Source of the DNA: Carettochelys insculpta
Taxonomy: Eukaryota > Chordata > Testudines > Carettochelyidae
Direction: 5' to 3'
Assembly (NCBI RefSeq): GCF_033958435.1
Contig: NC_134142.1
Span: 98,713,001-98,777,000 of the forward strand
Length of the DNA: 64,000 nt
Both the position numbers and the translations under genes were made by a program. Shown here piece by piece: positions 34,647 through 46,068 of this stretch; position 1 is the first letter of the stretch; the number at the start of each line of letters is the position of its first letter. The notes beneath the pieces are model-generated. The model made no database searches and was not told the DNA's origin. It saw only the letters and a program-made list of their open reading frames with translations.

Positions 34647-35985
34647 ATCACAAAGTAATTTCTGCCCCTCGTGCTAGTCAGCTGGAGTCTGGTGCAGGTT
34701 TGGAGAGGTGAAACCGGGTTCCTGTTGTATTGTCTGCTACTCATTCCCACAATCATTGGTTGGTCAAGTCACTTCCACTGGGTCTAAGTAGTATTTGGAT
34801 CAGATCCCCCTCCCACCCCTGCAACTGAGCATACATAAGTAGGTTCTCTGTTGGCAAACCCCCTCATGCTTGGCCTGGCAAAGCAAGCTCTCCTCATCTG
34901 GTTTCTCTATCAATAACCACCCTGGTTTTGTGGTGCTCTGCTTCACCTTGTGACTCAGCCTTTCAGCTACACCACATAGTTTCCCCCCAGATCCCACCTC
35001 CATCTCTTTCAGGGTAACAGAGTACAACAAATAAAAGCTAATATCCTTATATCAGGTTCAGTCCATGACACTCTGCACCATCATTTTCAAACCCTCTCAT
35101 CTCAATGCTTTGAGAAATCCTTATTCTTTATGAATGACCTTCATGTCGCTTTTGTTAGTAAATGGTAGTAGGAGACTCCTTCCTCTCTCCCAAGGATACC
35201 AGAGTAGGTAGTCAAGGTCTATCCCTTTACACCCACACCCCTAATCTTCTGTCTATTGCAGACTGTCACCACGACTGTCCTACAACCCATTCCTGTACTG
35301 CTGTGTACCTGTACACTTCATAACCTCTAAAGGGCCACTAGCCTTTTAAGGCAAGATCTCCCACTTTGATTTCCTCCAATATATTTCAGCTGAAAATATA
35401 TATACCAAATACACTCTCTCTTCGGCTCACTTCATGCTTGAACTTATTTTTCTCAGGCTTCTCCTGTGCTCTGCTTTTGAGATGAATAGTTCCCTGGGCT
35501 TCTCCCCATCCTGCCAACATCTCATCTTGTCAGGGCTTACAATCAGAACTTTCTCCACTAGAGGCTTTTCCATCTATGCCCTGAGCTCTTAGCAGAGTTC
35601 TCTTCTCAGGAGAGGATCCCAGTACCAGCTCTCCCCACTGTGTGTCTTCTGCCAATAATTCTCTGCTACTCAAAGAGTCACGTTAGAACATGAATTCTTA
35701 CTTTAATAGGCAGCAGATGCTCTGATTAGCCTGCTGCTTCTGGCAAGCTCTCAGTTTGCCCCAGGTGCCTGCTTGACTGTGCTACACTAGGCTTGGCCCT
35801 AATAACTAAGGGAAGAGGAAACTGTTTCCCAAGAGCTCAGTGTGTCTGCCCTCCATTAGATTGTGGCAGCCTGCTGGTCTGGGTCTCTTACAGCTGATAA
35901 AAGTATTAAAAGGCAGAGTGACCAAAAACTATTAAATTGTCACTGATAAAGCTGGCCACTCACACAACAATTAGGAGAGTGGTTT
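34647..35985. other. Pyrimidine-rich stretch, possible old LTR
   Basis: No gene. From about 34800 to 35880 the plus strand is strongly C+T biased (for example CCCCCTCCCACCCC, CTTCCTCTCTCCC) compared with the AT-rich surroundings. Some reptilian LTR-type repeats have this composition, but no paired repeat or retroviral coding sequence was found. Confidence 0.3.
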
Positions 35986-35989
35986 GAAA

Positions 35990-37070
35990 AATACAAACCA
36001 GAGAACAGATACAAGCTGATCTGGGTCATATGGTAAACTGAGAAGTAGCAAACAATGTGTGTTTTAATATAGATAAATGTAAATATAAGCATCTAGGAAC
36101 ACAGAAGATGTGTCATACTTATGATGAAGATGGACTCTATCCTGGAAGCAACGACTCTGAAAAATATTTCAGATCCTGATGGATAATCAGCTGAATATGA
36201 GCATTCAGGAGGACAGTGACTCAAAGGTCCAATGGAAGCCTTGGATGCATACAAGGGGGATCTCACACAGGAGTAGACAAACTATTTTACCTTTGGCACT
36301 GATGTAAATGCTGATTTGAATGCTCTATCCAGTTCAGGTGTCCAAAATTCAAGGATGTTGAAACATTGGAGAGGGTTCAGGGAAAAGTAACAAGATCAAG
36401 AGAAAGACTGAGCACATTTTCCAACATATTTATCTTAACAACGGGTAGGTTAAAAGGGTGTCTTGATTACAGTCCATGGCCGTGTCTACACAAGCCCCAA
36501 ACTTCGAAATGGCCACGCAAATGGCCATTTCGAAGTTTACTAATGAAGCGCTGAAATGCATATTCAGCACTTCATTAGCATGCAGGCGGCCACGGCACTT
36601 TGAAATTGATGCGCCTCCCCGCCGCGCGGCTCATCCCAATGGGGCTCCTTTTCGAAAGGACCCCGCCTACTTCTAAGTCCCCATATTCCCATGAGCTCAT
36701 TTGCGTGGCCATTTCGAAGTTTGGGGCTCGTGTAGACGTAGCCCATATGTAGTTACAAGGGAAAAAGGTTTAATACTGGGCATTTCAATCTAGCGAAATA
36801 AGCATACTGCAATCTAATTGGGGAAGTTGCATCTAAACAAATTCAGAATGGAAACAAGGCAAAAGAAATTCAATAGTGAGACTAATTAACTACTGGCACA
36901 ATTTACCCAGCATTGTGATGAATTTTCCGTCACAGATAATTTTTAAATCAAGATTAGACGTTTTTCTAAAATGATTTATTATAGGAATTATTTTGGGGAA
37001 TTCCATGACCTGTGGAATATGCAGGAAAGTCAGACTAGATGACCTCTTCTGGCCTTGAATCCTATGAATC
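35990..37070 (+). mobile_element. CR1 LINE 3' part, split by a MITE
   Basis: Old CR1 copy on the plus strand, covering the C-terminal third of ORF2 and the 3' UTR. Recognisable blocks include AATATAGATAAATGTAAAT, GACTCTATCCTGGAAGCAACG, GGATAATCAGCTGAA, TTTTTAAATCAAGATTAGA and AGACTAGATGACCTCTTCTGG near the tail, ending at CCTATGAATC. It is interrupted at 36478-36743 by a fold-back MITE, and the CR1 sequence resumes on the far side in register. No open frame of useful length survives. Confidence 0.85.
36478..36743. mobile_element. Fold-back MITE nested in CR1
   Basis: The ends are GGCCGTGTCTACACAAGCCCC and GGGGCTCGTGTAGACGTAGCC, flanked by CAT on both sides (36475-36477 and 36744-36746). The left arm is complete through CCCCATATTCCCATGAG. 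The right arm is reduced to its outer 40 bases or so (TTTGCGTGGCCATTTCGAAG). This is the opposite asymmetry from the copies at 2973 and 61256. The sequence is well preserved and CpG-rich, suggesting a fairly recent insertion. Confidence 0.9.
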
Positions 37071-37274
37071 TAAGATTCCCAAGATGAGGAATATAGTAGG
37101 GCTGAGGCAGTATCAGTTGTGTTTCAATGGGTATACATTTTTTAATTTGAATTAATAATTTCTTTAGAAATGCTTATGGTCATTTTTAACCTTGTTTATT
37201 CACAGTTATTAATCAGGCAGCAAGTGTCCCCCTTCTCTCATTATTTAATTCTGATCAACCATGTGCTTGCAGGA

Positions 37275-37320
37275 ACACAAGAAGTCCTGTGGCGCCTTAT
37301 AGACTAACAGATATTTTGGT
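37275..37320 (-). repeat. PLE 3'-tail fragment
   Basis: ACAAGAAGTCCTGTGGCGCC followed by TTATAGACTAACAGATATTTTGG is the reverse complement of the tail of the Penelope-like family seen at 39014 and 52810. Only about 46 bases are present. Confidence 0.6.
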
Positions 37321-39013
37321 GTGTTCACAGAGAATGCATTCATGGCACAGGTTCATATGCAAATGGCAAGCAGCTCAGCTGAGTGGATTTGTTCATGTGA
37401 TTATGAATGATGGAAATACACAAGTACAGCCCACTCTCTATGACTAAGTAAAGAGTGTCTGCAGTTTTATAGAAAGACACCAAATGTTTGTAAAAGACAG
37501 GGCTGTAAAAGATCAGCATCTACATTTGTCCGTGAAGCATTTTAATTATGACGTCTAATGTTTGTATTTATTACATATCCTGATTTAAACATCTCAAAGG
37601 TTATGGCTGGCTGCAGCAGGTACAGGCATTCCTGTTCTGTTCAGTTCAGTACACATTGTCACTTATATTGGGCCTGATTCTTCGCTTTGGGATGCGATTT
37701 CTATGTTAGTCATACTCGGTTACTTTAAATGGAATAATAGAAGGACAAAGGTGGAACAATACGAGTGAATCAATCCCACTGTGTGCTCTCTAAAGGAAAT
37801 TTCACCCTTTCACCTTTTTCACCCCTTGGATTAGTTCTTTTCCTCACCTAAAATAAAATTCATGCTTTTTGCAAGAATCTGGCCTTTGTGTCTGACATCA
37901 CATAACATTATCTTTTATGTATGATATCACACAAAATTATCCTCAGGTCACTTTAAAAAGTCCTGTAAGGCCCATTTCAAACTCTATTACTTGATCCCTT
38001 TTCAGTAATTCTCTTTTTCAAAAATGTGCAGAGTGTTCCTGAGATGGAAGTACCCAGCTCATGTAATTTAAATAAGGAAGCTCATTGCTGTCTCCTTCAT
38101 AATGTGCAAAAAATCCATGAAATGGCAAAATAATTCCCTTAAACACATGTTATACAATCACCTTTGTTTCCCATAAGGCAAGGAGTAGCATGACAATTTA
38201 TTCATAGCTGTACAGTACTGCACAGGCTGATTATGCCATGTTGATACTTGTCCATTACATTTACAACTGCTTTATTTACAGCTAACAATAGCTGACTGTT
38301 TCTATTGTCAGAGCACTCAAAGAGCTTTGAGATCTATGGATGGAAATTGCTATGTAAGAGTTAAGTGCTACAATGATAAGCACTACCGTATCAGACTGGA
38401 ACTGGTTTGAAGGACACAAATTTCAAGGTAAAAATTTTTTGCAAAACACTTCTCATTTAATTTGATGCTCATGAACTGAATTCTCTCTCTTTTAACCTCA
38501 AGTCACTAACACTATGTTCACTTCAGATATTTAACCATTGCTCTGCCCTTATCTCATGAGTATACATAGTGCTGCAAGAAAGGAAATTGCTTTAGGCCTG
38601 AGTTTGTCACCACTCCATACAGAAGTTGTACTGAGGTCAGCTGGAACAGAGCTCAAATGAAGAAGAGAGCTCAAATCAAGAGTTCATGTGATAAAGAGTG
38701 ATTAGTCCTTCAGCTGTATGTGCTACAAAAAATCTAGTCCTATACCATCATGAAACACATATTTACTATGCAATTTTCTATAGGAACCTAAAACTTCTAC
38801 ATGCTTAGCATCTGATAACAAAATCATGTTATACCCAGATCAGGAAGTTGTCCATACATTTAAGTGTTATCTGGCAGAATGTTTTGCAATGCATGTACAA
38901 AGCTTAAAGAGTAGGATGTTCCATCAGTGATGATGTGCTCCAGAAACCACTCCAAATTTTATCACAGTGAAAAGAAGTACTAGAGAAAAATACAGGGATA
39001 AATCTCAAAATGT
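37321..39013. other. Intergenic, nothing recognised
   Basis: AT-rich, with no gene or repeat recognised. Confidence 0.5.
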
Positions 39014-39531
39014 TCAGCAGTGTTAGTTGCAGCTTCAGAAATAACAAGCTGTCCTGTAGCACCTTAAAGATTAAACAAATATTTATTAGATAATGAGCTT
39101 TCATGTGTAAGACCCACTTCTTCAGATTTAGAGCAGATAAGAATAATCCAGGATTTATATAGCAGTGGGAGGTGGAGGGGGGTAGGACGAGGAGAAGAAA
39201 AAAGGTGGGAAGTCATCTGTCATTAATAGGACCAGTGGAAGAAGTAAATTAAGTTAAGTGGCATGGGTACCAATCCTGCTAATATCAAAGGTGGAAAAAC
39301 TGCGCTTGTAATGTGGAGGATAACTGAGATCATTGTTAAACCCCAGGTTAAATGTTTCATATTTGCAAATGAATTCCAATTCAGATGTTTCCCTCTTGTA
39401 ATCTTGTGGTAAAATCCTTTTGTAGAAGAATGGCTACTTTCAAATCTTTTATTGAATGTCGATGGAGATTAAAGCGTTCCCATGTAGGTTTATGTGTATT
39501 CCAATTCCGGATGTCAGATTTATGTCCTGCC
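39014..39531 (-). mobile_element. Penelope-like retroelement, 3' end
   Basis: On the minus strand this holds the C-terminal coding end of a Penelope-like element, followed by its 3' UTR and tail. The tail (GAAGAAGTGGGTCTTACACATGA, then CTTTAAGGTGCTACAGGACAG) reads on the minus strand from about 39125 to 39045. The final segment with AGTGTTAGTTGC-type sequence, read as the plus strand, lies at about 39020. The copy is bounded at its upstream side by a run of 22 T on the plus strand (39532-39553). It is truncated at the 5' end and frameshifted. Confidence 0.7.
39300..39531 (-). pseudogene. PLE GIY-YIG endonuclease C-terminal relic
   Basis: The conceptual minus-strand translation begins at the edge of the copy with GHKSDIRNWNTHKP, then RHSIKDLKVAILLQKDF. 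After one frame change it continues with SELEFICKYETFNLGFN. The pattern GH(K/R)(S/T)DI...HSI.DL.VAIL..K(N/D)F...ELEFI is the conserved C-terminal end of the GIY-YIG nuclease module of Penelope-like elements, here without the YIG core upstream. The related copy at 46069 preserves the preceding YIG block. Assignment is by motif recall, with no alignment run. Confidence 0.65.
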
Positions 39532-39553
39532 TTTTTTTTTTTTTTTTTTTTTT
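39532..39553. repeat. T homopolymer
   Basis: A run of 22 T at the 5' (truncated) side of the minus-strand PLE copy. It could be the A-run of the target or of a neighbouring insertion. Confidence 0.9.
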
Positions 39554-40430
39554 AATTAAAGATGTTCAGGACTTTGGTTTTGATAAACATCCAAAATTTA
39601 TCTCCAAACCTTTTAAGGCTGCAATTTGATCCTGGAAATTTCAAAGGAGCCTAAGGGAATAAAGAGCCAACTCTCACCTTTTTTTTTGTGGGAGGTGGAT
39701 GTCTAACTCTGGTATTTGTTTTTAAAAATTCCAACTTTGGCTGAGAGGAACAAGCTGCATATTCAACAGGATACAAGCAGCAAAAAACTAACAAATATGG
39801 GAAAAATGATAAATATAGGGTGGAAAAAAGTTAAGCAACTTTTCAACATTCACAAAAGTTGTGCAAGTTCATACCTTTTTTCAATGAAACAGCAGCAAAC
39901 AAACATCATTCTAGTCAAGCTATGTGTTATAAGAGCCAGTCTTCTTGTTTACTAGTGCCACTGTTCAGTTCTCATAATTACTGCTGATTAGAGTAGAACT
40001 AAGAGGAGCAGAAGAAATATTTCACTCTAACTTCAGCAAAGACAAATATATTTAATACTTAATACCTTTCAGCTGTCAATCTTATAACACTGTCTCAAGA
40101 AAGTGATTAGTCCCACATTGCAAGTGGAGACATTTAAGTACACAGAGACGAAATGATGTACCTAAACTTACACAAAAAAAAAAAATCAGTAGAAGAGTCA
40201 GGAATAGTATTCGATCCAATACCCCATCCACCGAAGCAAGCTCTTTCATGTCTAAGGTATGAACATGTTGATGACTGAAATGGCTCCTTCTACCTGTTAA
40301 TAAATAACTTGCCTCAGGAAAATTGCAAAGGGGGAAGATGTTGTTCCATGCTCCCAGAAGTAGTAGCAGCCAGATATTTCACCCTTTAGTGGGGGATATC
40401 TACTAGAGGTAGAATATCAGCACAGAAGTG
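39554..40430. other. Intergenic, nothing recognised
   Basis: AT-rich with an A-run near 40170; no gene. Confidence 0.5.
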
Positions 40431-40533
40431 CCCCCCCCCCCCACAAACACAAGGTAGCCGAGTCCCCTTAGAGCATGATTTCTCCCTGGGGGTATGTGAA
40501 ATTCGGGGGGGGGGGCATGAAGTCCCCCCCCCC
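40431..40533. repeat. Three homopolymer runs, C12-G11-C10
   Basis: C12 at 40431-40442, G11 at 40505-40515 and C10 at 40524-40533 lie within about 100 bases. The G run can pair with either C run. The local GC content is well above the surroundings and stays elevated to about 40780. No coding call is supported. Confidence 0.85.
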
Positions 40534-42817
40534 GTCATTCCCGCACTCCAACAAAGAGCTGGCCTTTGCTTCCAGTTCTCAGCCCCTGCCATTTTACGAG
40601 AGCAACCTGGCACAGCTGCTGTGAAAAAGCAGACAGCTGGTGAAGACCCCCATGGAGCAAGCTGTCTCCTACAAGGTGAGTGAGCGTGGGCTGAGGAGAA
40701 GTGGGAGGGGTAGGAGGAATAGGATGGCATTAGATGTGGGGCTGGGGGTGCTTGGCTCAGGAGAGGAGGAAAATTCTATGGTTATCTTTTCTTGCTGTGC
40801 TACTCAGTTTGGTTCAGCAAATCAGCACCTGAATATCATTAAAGCAAAGCAAATATTCAAATAAACATGGAAGTTAATGAAACATTTAAAACAGTGTCTA
40901 AACAATTAATATGAGTTCATAGTCTCAGTGATGATGTCTTTTTGGCTTGCTTTCTATTGGCTTCTGCTGACTATCACCTGAGTTTCACTTTGGGTGTTAT
41001 TGTCTATGTACTGAAATTGTCAAGTACCATGCATGCAGGTTTTCCTGGGCAGTCTCCCCTTCAGACAGTGACATACTTTCACCCTTTCCAGTTATGAGAT
41101 CTGACAGGAGCACAACATAAGGTGGTATAGCTGTAGGTGTTGTTTTTGATGTAATCTTTTTTGCCTGAGATGTCCAGCAGGGTGTTGCTAACAGCTCTTA
41201 CAAGCTGAACCATGGACAAAAAATGAACAAACAGAAAAATATGTTCAGCATAACTTGTTCATGTGCATCTGATTCCTGTTTGAATTATTTTTAGATATAA
41301 AACATACAAAGATATTTCATGCCAGGAATTCTGGAAAAGCATGGACTAACATGATTTTTTGCTGCTTACTTACACAAACACACATTCTAGACTGAGAGAG
41401 AAAGGACTGCAGCATTGATTATTAATTTTAGCTCACTATAATGTTTTACTGTTTACTGGCTCACCGTATGTTTGAAATCTAGGGCAAGATTATCAACTGG
41501 CTATTGTTAATTGTTCTATGCAGATTTGCAAGGGGTGAGGATCTAGCTCTGCATTTCAGAATGAATGAAGGAACCTTGCACTCCTACCTTAGGCATTTCC
41601 TCTCCTCCAGCAAAGTTAAGGTTCATTCTGTGTTACAGCATTTTTCTGAAATACAGGTAGAGAAATGAAAGTCCAGTACTCTATTTACCTGCAATATCAT
41701 AAACAAATACCCACAGCTCCATTCCTTTCTAATCTTTGCATTTTCATTCTCTCAAGAAATGTTAGGAAGAATGGAGGTTAGGAAAGCTCCTGTAGGGAAT
41801 GTTCGCAAACAAACTTCTTTACAAATGAACATAGATACATGGTCTACCCAGAAGTTTCTGTGCAATAGTTCTCACACATTTATAATATATATTTCACCTC
41901 ATACAAACTATAACAGGTTGTATTTTTCATAAATTGTTCTGTTTCTATAGATTAATATATTTGCATAATGGATATACATTGGATAAATTCTGGCACTCAT
42001 TAGTACAATCTTTTGCTCCTCTTACGTCACAGGCCTGTCATAATTGGGTGTAGTGTCATTAAAATCAGTGGAATCATACCTGTTAATGTCAGGTCTGCAT
42101 TTGACCTTATATTGTTGAGAGAAGCATACTTTAAATTTAGACCTCATATTAGCAGGTTATGTTTGGTAAAACTTCTTGTAGAAAGAATGGAGTTTAGGAA
42201 CTTCCTACAATTTGTTAAAGGAATGAAAATGTAAAGATTAGAAAGAAACAGTCGCTTGTGGTTATTTATGTATGTTACTGCAGGTCAATAGTGTATATTT
42301 CACTAAACTGCTGATGCCAGTTTCAAAACTGAAGAAAGCTTCCCTGAAAGATACAGGGACAAATTCAGACCTGGTACTATCAGGCACAACTCCACTGATT
42401 TCAATGATGCAGCACCCAATCTGTTTTATAGATAAACAGTCCCCCAGAGTTTATCTGTTAACCAAATATATTATAATTCTGTGGTTTAACAATTTATGAA
42501 AACATTTTGTTTCTTTGTTACATATTTTATAAGATGCCCACTATAATAAATGCAGCAACTTTGGGATAGGACATATCGAAAACATTTCCTTGGCATTATT
42601 CTTTGAAATGAAAAATCTTATCTAAACAAACACTTGTGTCTTTGTGAACATGTGTGGCTTTCCTTTAAACTTATTTACTATTACAATAATAGTGTCTCGG
42701 CCTCTTCTGAGCCCAGTGCCTACATTGCTAGAAAAAAGGTTTTTTACCATTACTGCTGGGTGCGACTACTGTGTAGATGTGGGTAAATAAGAAAAAGGAA
42801 ATGCCTTACTAAAACAG
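40534..42817. other. Intergenic, nothing recognised
   Basis: The first 250 bases are purine-rich on the plus strand; the rest is AT-rich. No gene or named repeat recognised. Confidence 0.45.
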
Positions 42818-43132
42818 TTTGAACCTCTCTTATCCAGCACCCTCGAGACATGACTGATTCCAAATGAGAAAATTTGCCAAACACGAGGTCATTATTGCCT
42901 AGTAGCATTACTGACACTTCCACTGTTTACTGGGCTCTTAGAAGACATGTGGGGTAAATTACAGATGAAGAACAGCACAGAATACTGAGAGCCAAGACTG
43001 GTGGCTGGAAACAGATTTTATGGGACCACAAGAAATTTGGCCACACCCATGCTAAGTGGATTTCCAGCTAACTTATATCGTGATGGACCACAGATGTTAC
43101 CAGACAAGAGACTTCCAAATTAGAGAAGTTCA
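42818..43132 (-). mobile_element. Tigger/pogo-like non-autonomous element, copy 3
   Basis: The left end is CAGTTTGAACCTCTC (two changes from copy 2) and the right end is AGAAGTTCAACCTG followed by TA. The interior shares CACTGTTTACTGGGCTCTTA and GGTAAATTACAG with copy 1 and the reverse complement of copy 2. The TA on the left flank has decayed. No coding sequence. Confidence 0.72.
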
Positions 43133-45040
43133 ACCTGTATATTCGAATTTGCATGTCAATAAACAAATCTTTTGTCTTTGTTGACTGATAACACCTAAAA
43201 CTTATGTTTTCACTGCAAACCCAGATGTCACTGTAGTGTTGGTCTATATATTCATGCAAGCTTTAGCTGCACCACCAATGCTAGGCCAGCAGTGTAGATG
43301 CAGTGCCATGGCCTTCTGCTCAAGCTAGCAAAGTGAGCACAAATTCAGAGTTTCCAATTTGCTTCAACAAACCAAACTGAATTCTGTATAATGAATTCCT
43401 GCAAAAAACCTAGCTTTAAGATTTCATATTCAAGTGCTCTCAGTAAGCAAATTTAATTTTTTTTCTTCAAGCAAACCCATATCAGAAGCTTGATAATAAG
43501 AGCCATGAGTGGCCAATTGCAATGAAGCGGTCTAATTTCTACTTGGCTTTCTAAGCTAAGTATCAAACGGCTAGCCATGCAGCAAATGAAATTAGTGAGA
43601 AAACACACAGAGAGTTTTAACTAACCAAATTAAAGGACCTGCTCATAGACACTCCACAACAGAAATTTGACATACAATTTTTAATTTTGAATGATTTGCT
43701 CTGCTCTAACACTTGATGATTTGGAGATAATTGGATTTTATACATTTACTCACCTGCTGATTAGACTACTGTATCTACTAGTTCCAGAGCTCTGCCTACC
43801 ACCCTTGTTATTTAACAGAGGCTGTAAGTTTGTGCCCTTCTGCCTTAGTACCTTAAATCAGCTGGAAGAAGCTCAAAGGCAAGCAAAAAGCAGGTGGGTG
43901 TGTAGGTGAAGGAAGCATCGGGATCAGTTCATCTACATAATACTGTAAATACACATATCCTTTATACAGACCCTGCAAGCAGCAAGAATCCTCTCTCTTT
44001 GACCTCTTGCTCATTAAATGCTCTTCATCATGTACAGGGTACTGCTTCTCTGACTGGTTTTAGGAATCTAGTGTAGTATTATCACTCATCTGCTCCTTTT
44101 TAAAGTAATTGCAATGAACATCATGTGCTGTATCATTAAAGCCTCTACAAGCAACTATATTGAACATATTTTGTGACATGGGGCCACTTAAGAATTGCAT
44201 TGTGTGTGACCTCTGAACTGTGCTCCAGTAGGGGCTATCATTAAATGGCATTCAGACGGCAGCTGCATTAGAAAGGAGTAGGACAAATACTTCCCCAGAG
44301 GTACTGTGGGCCACACTAAGCAACCTGTACTTCTCTTAAATATCCAAATCCCTAAAAATATAAGTGCTGTCCTCCTCACTAAAAGCCAAAGTATAACACC
44401 AATCAGTTTCCTCCCTTTCCAACTGACACTAAAGATTGTAGCCTAGATTCTATCTTGGCCTACTTGCCTGAATGTAAGTGTGAGGGAATAAAAACCTCCT
44501 TGCTCCACCCTTTGAGTACTTGCTGTCAACCCCAATGCTAATTATCAGTCCACTAGATTAAGAGAGCTGCCAACTGCTGCTCCTTCCTTGCTACCCTGAG
44601 TAGATGAATTTAGATGGGAGAGTTGTAATTTGCTTTGGACATCAAATACTGGCTGTTCCCTCTGGCTGCTGCTGAAGTAATCTGTGCCAGGCACAGGGTT
44701 GATGCATCTTGTTCTTCCTTGGAAGCAAGGTGGGAAGCAGGGCAGGAACAATTCTGCTCTGTCCCTGTCTTACTCCCAGCATATGGAAAAGGCAACATAT
44801 ACCCTATAGCGAGACTCCTGGAAGAGCAAGGTGCTGCCCATTGAGGGCAGTAGAGTCTGGCTTATAGATTTTTGTTTCCTTTTGAGTGCATGGGTAATAC
44901 AGGCTATTTTTAATGCCAGTTATGGTACCTGCTTACTGGACTATGCTGTCTTTTTGAAGTACTAATTTTGAGTGGTTTTACTACAGTAGGGTAACAACAT
45001 TCACACGGTTTCACTGTTGAGAACCCCTGTGAATGCTGAA
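43133..45040. other. Intergenic, nothing recognised
   Basis: AT-rich; no gene or named repeat recognised. Overlapping frames on both strands near 44545-44844 look like chance. Confidence 0.45.
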
Positions 45041-45054
45041 TTTCACAAATGATG

Positions 45055-45440
45055 AGTGTCATTTACCCAGAGCCCCGGCAAGGCAGCCACCACCATCGCT
45101 CCCTGTTCAGGTTCCTGGCAAGGTGGTGGCTGCTGGCGCTCCCACCCCTGCAGCCCTGACAAAGTGGCAGCTGACGGCGTTCATGCCCCGGAACCCAGGG
45201 AGGTGGTGGCTGTGGGTGCTCTCTGCCTGGGGTCCCAAAAAAGCAGTGGCCACTGGTGCTCTCTGCCTGGGGTCCCAAAAAAGCAGTGGCCACTGGTGCT
45301 CCCTGCCCTGGAGCCCAGGGAAGCAGTGGCTGTTGGTGCTCCCCACTATGGGGAAGCAGCAGCTGCTGGCACTCCCGGCCCTGGAGTGCCATGGAAGTGG
45401 CGTCTGCCAGCACTCCCAGCCTGAAGCCCTGGGAAAGCAG
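45055..45440. repeat. GC-rich minisatellite, about 40-bp unit
   Basis: A tandem array of degenerate units around the theme GGTGCTC..TGCC..GG..CCC...GGCAGTGGC. Two consecutive 40-bp units (45215-45254 and 45255-45294) are identical. The others have drifted in sequence and length. The GC-rich array sits inside AT-rich flanks carrying GTGAATGCTGAATTTCAC on the left and TTGTGAATGTTAAACTCGTG on the right, which suggests the array is part of a larger dispersed repeat. Long open frames cross it on both strands only because the repeat lacks stop codons. They are not genes. Confidence 0.8.
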
Positions 45441-45875
45441 CAGCCACTCATGAATAATTGAATTTGTGAATGTTAAACTCGTGAATGTCAGGACCTTGCA
45501 GTACTCAGAGGCCTGTGAATACAAGCACCACCAGGTAAACACACACTAAATATTTTAGTAGAGAGTGATTTTTTTTTTAAAAATGCACATTTTTTTCTCT
45601 GTTCAGCATGCTGAGCTATTTGTTGTTCTACTGTTCTTTCTGTTATGCTTGTGGCTTGTATCCTGGAGACAGAAACATTCACATGCTCTATACTTGAGAT
45701 TGCCTGCAGAAATAAATGAAGCTCTTTCTCTAGGATCCTTGCAATGAAGTCATTAAAAGAGCATTGACTAGATAAAAACTAAAAGAATGTAAAGATTTCA
45801 CCCAATGAGATTAGAAAGAGAAGATATGAAGGAAAGTGTCAGAAATGATATGTTAAAGTGACAGGCTAAGTGGAA
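45441..45875. other. Intergenic, nothing recognised
   Basis: AT-rich flank of the minisatellite; no gene. Confidence 0.45.
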
Positions 45876-46066
45876 TTCACAGAATCACAGGGCTGGAAGG
45901 AACCTCAGGAGGTCATCTAGTCCAGCCCCGTGCTTCAAGCAGGATCAACCCCCACTAAGTCATCCCAGCCAGGACCTTGTCAAGCCGGGACTTAAAAACC
46001 TCGAGGGATGGAGAATCCACCACCTCTCTAGGCAATGCATTTCCATGCACCACCACGATTCTGTGA
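45876..46066 (-). mobile_element. CR1 LINE 3' end
   Basis: Reverse complement of a CR1 3' end: CACAGAATCACAGGGCTGG, ACCTCAGGAGGTCATCTAG, AGGATCAACCCCCACTAAG, then the ORF2 C-terminal codons (LPREVVDSPSLEVFKSRLD on the minus strand). It joins a plus-strand PLE fragment at about 46066, so the two elements meet end to end in opposite orientation. Confidence 0.88.
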
Positions 46067-46068
46067 AA

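Noticed and set aside
34800..35880. Solo LTR of an endogenous retrovirus
   Set aside because: Composition is suggestive only; no terminal TG...CA pair with flanking duplication or partner LTR was found.
40640..40864. Exon with donor site (AAGGTGAGT near 40673)
   Set aside because: A good-looking donor, but no acceptor, no homology and a purine-rich repetitive context.
45033..45542. Long overlapping open frames on both strands (up to 159 codons)
   Set aside because: They are translations of a GC-rich minisatellite without stop codons; there is no motif, and several frames are open at once.
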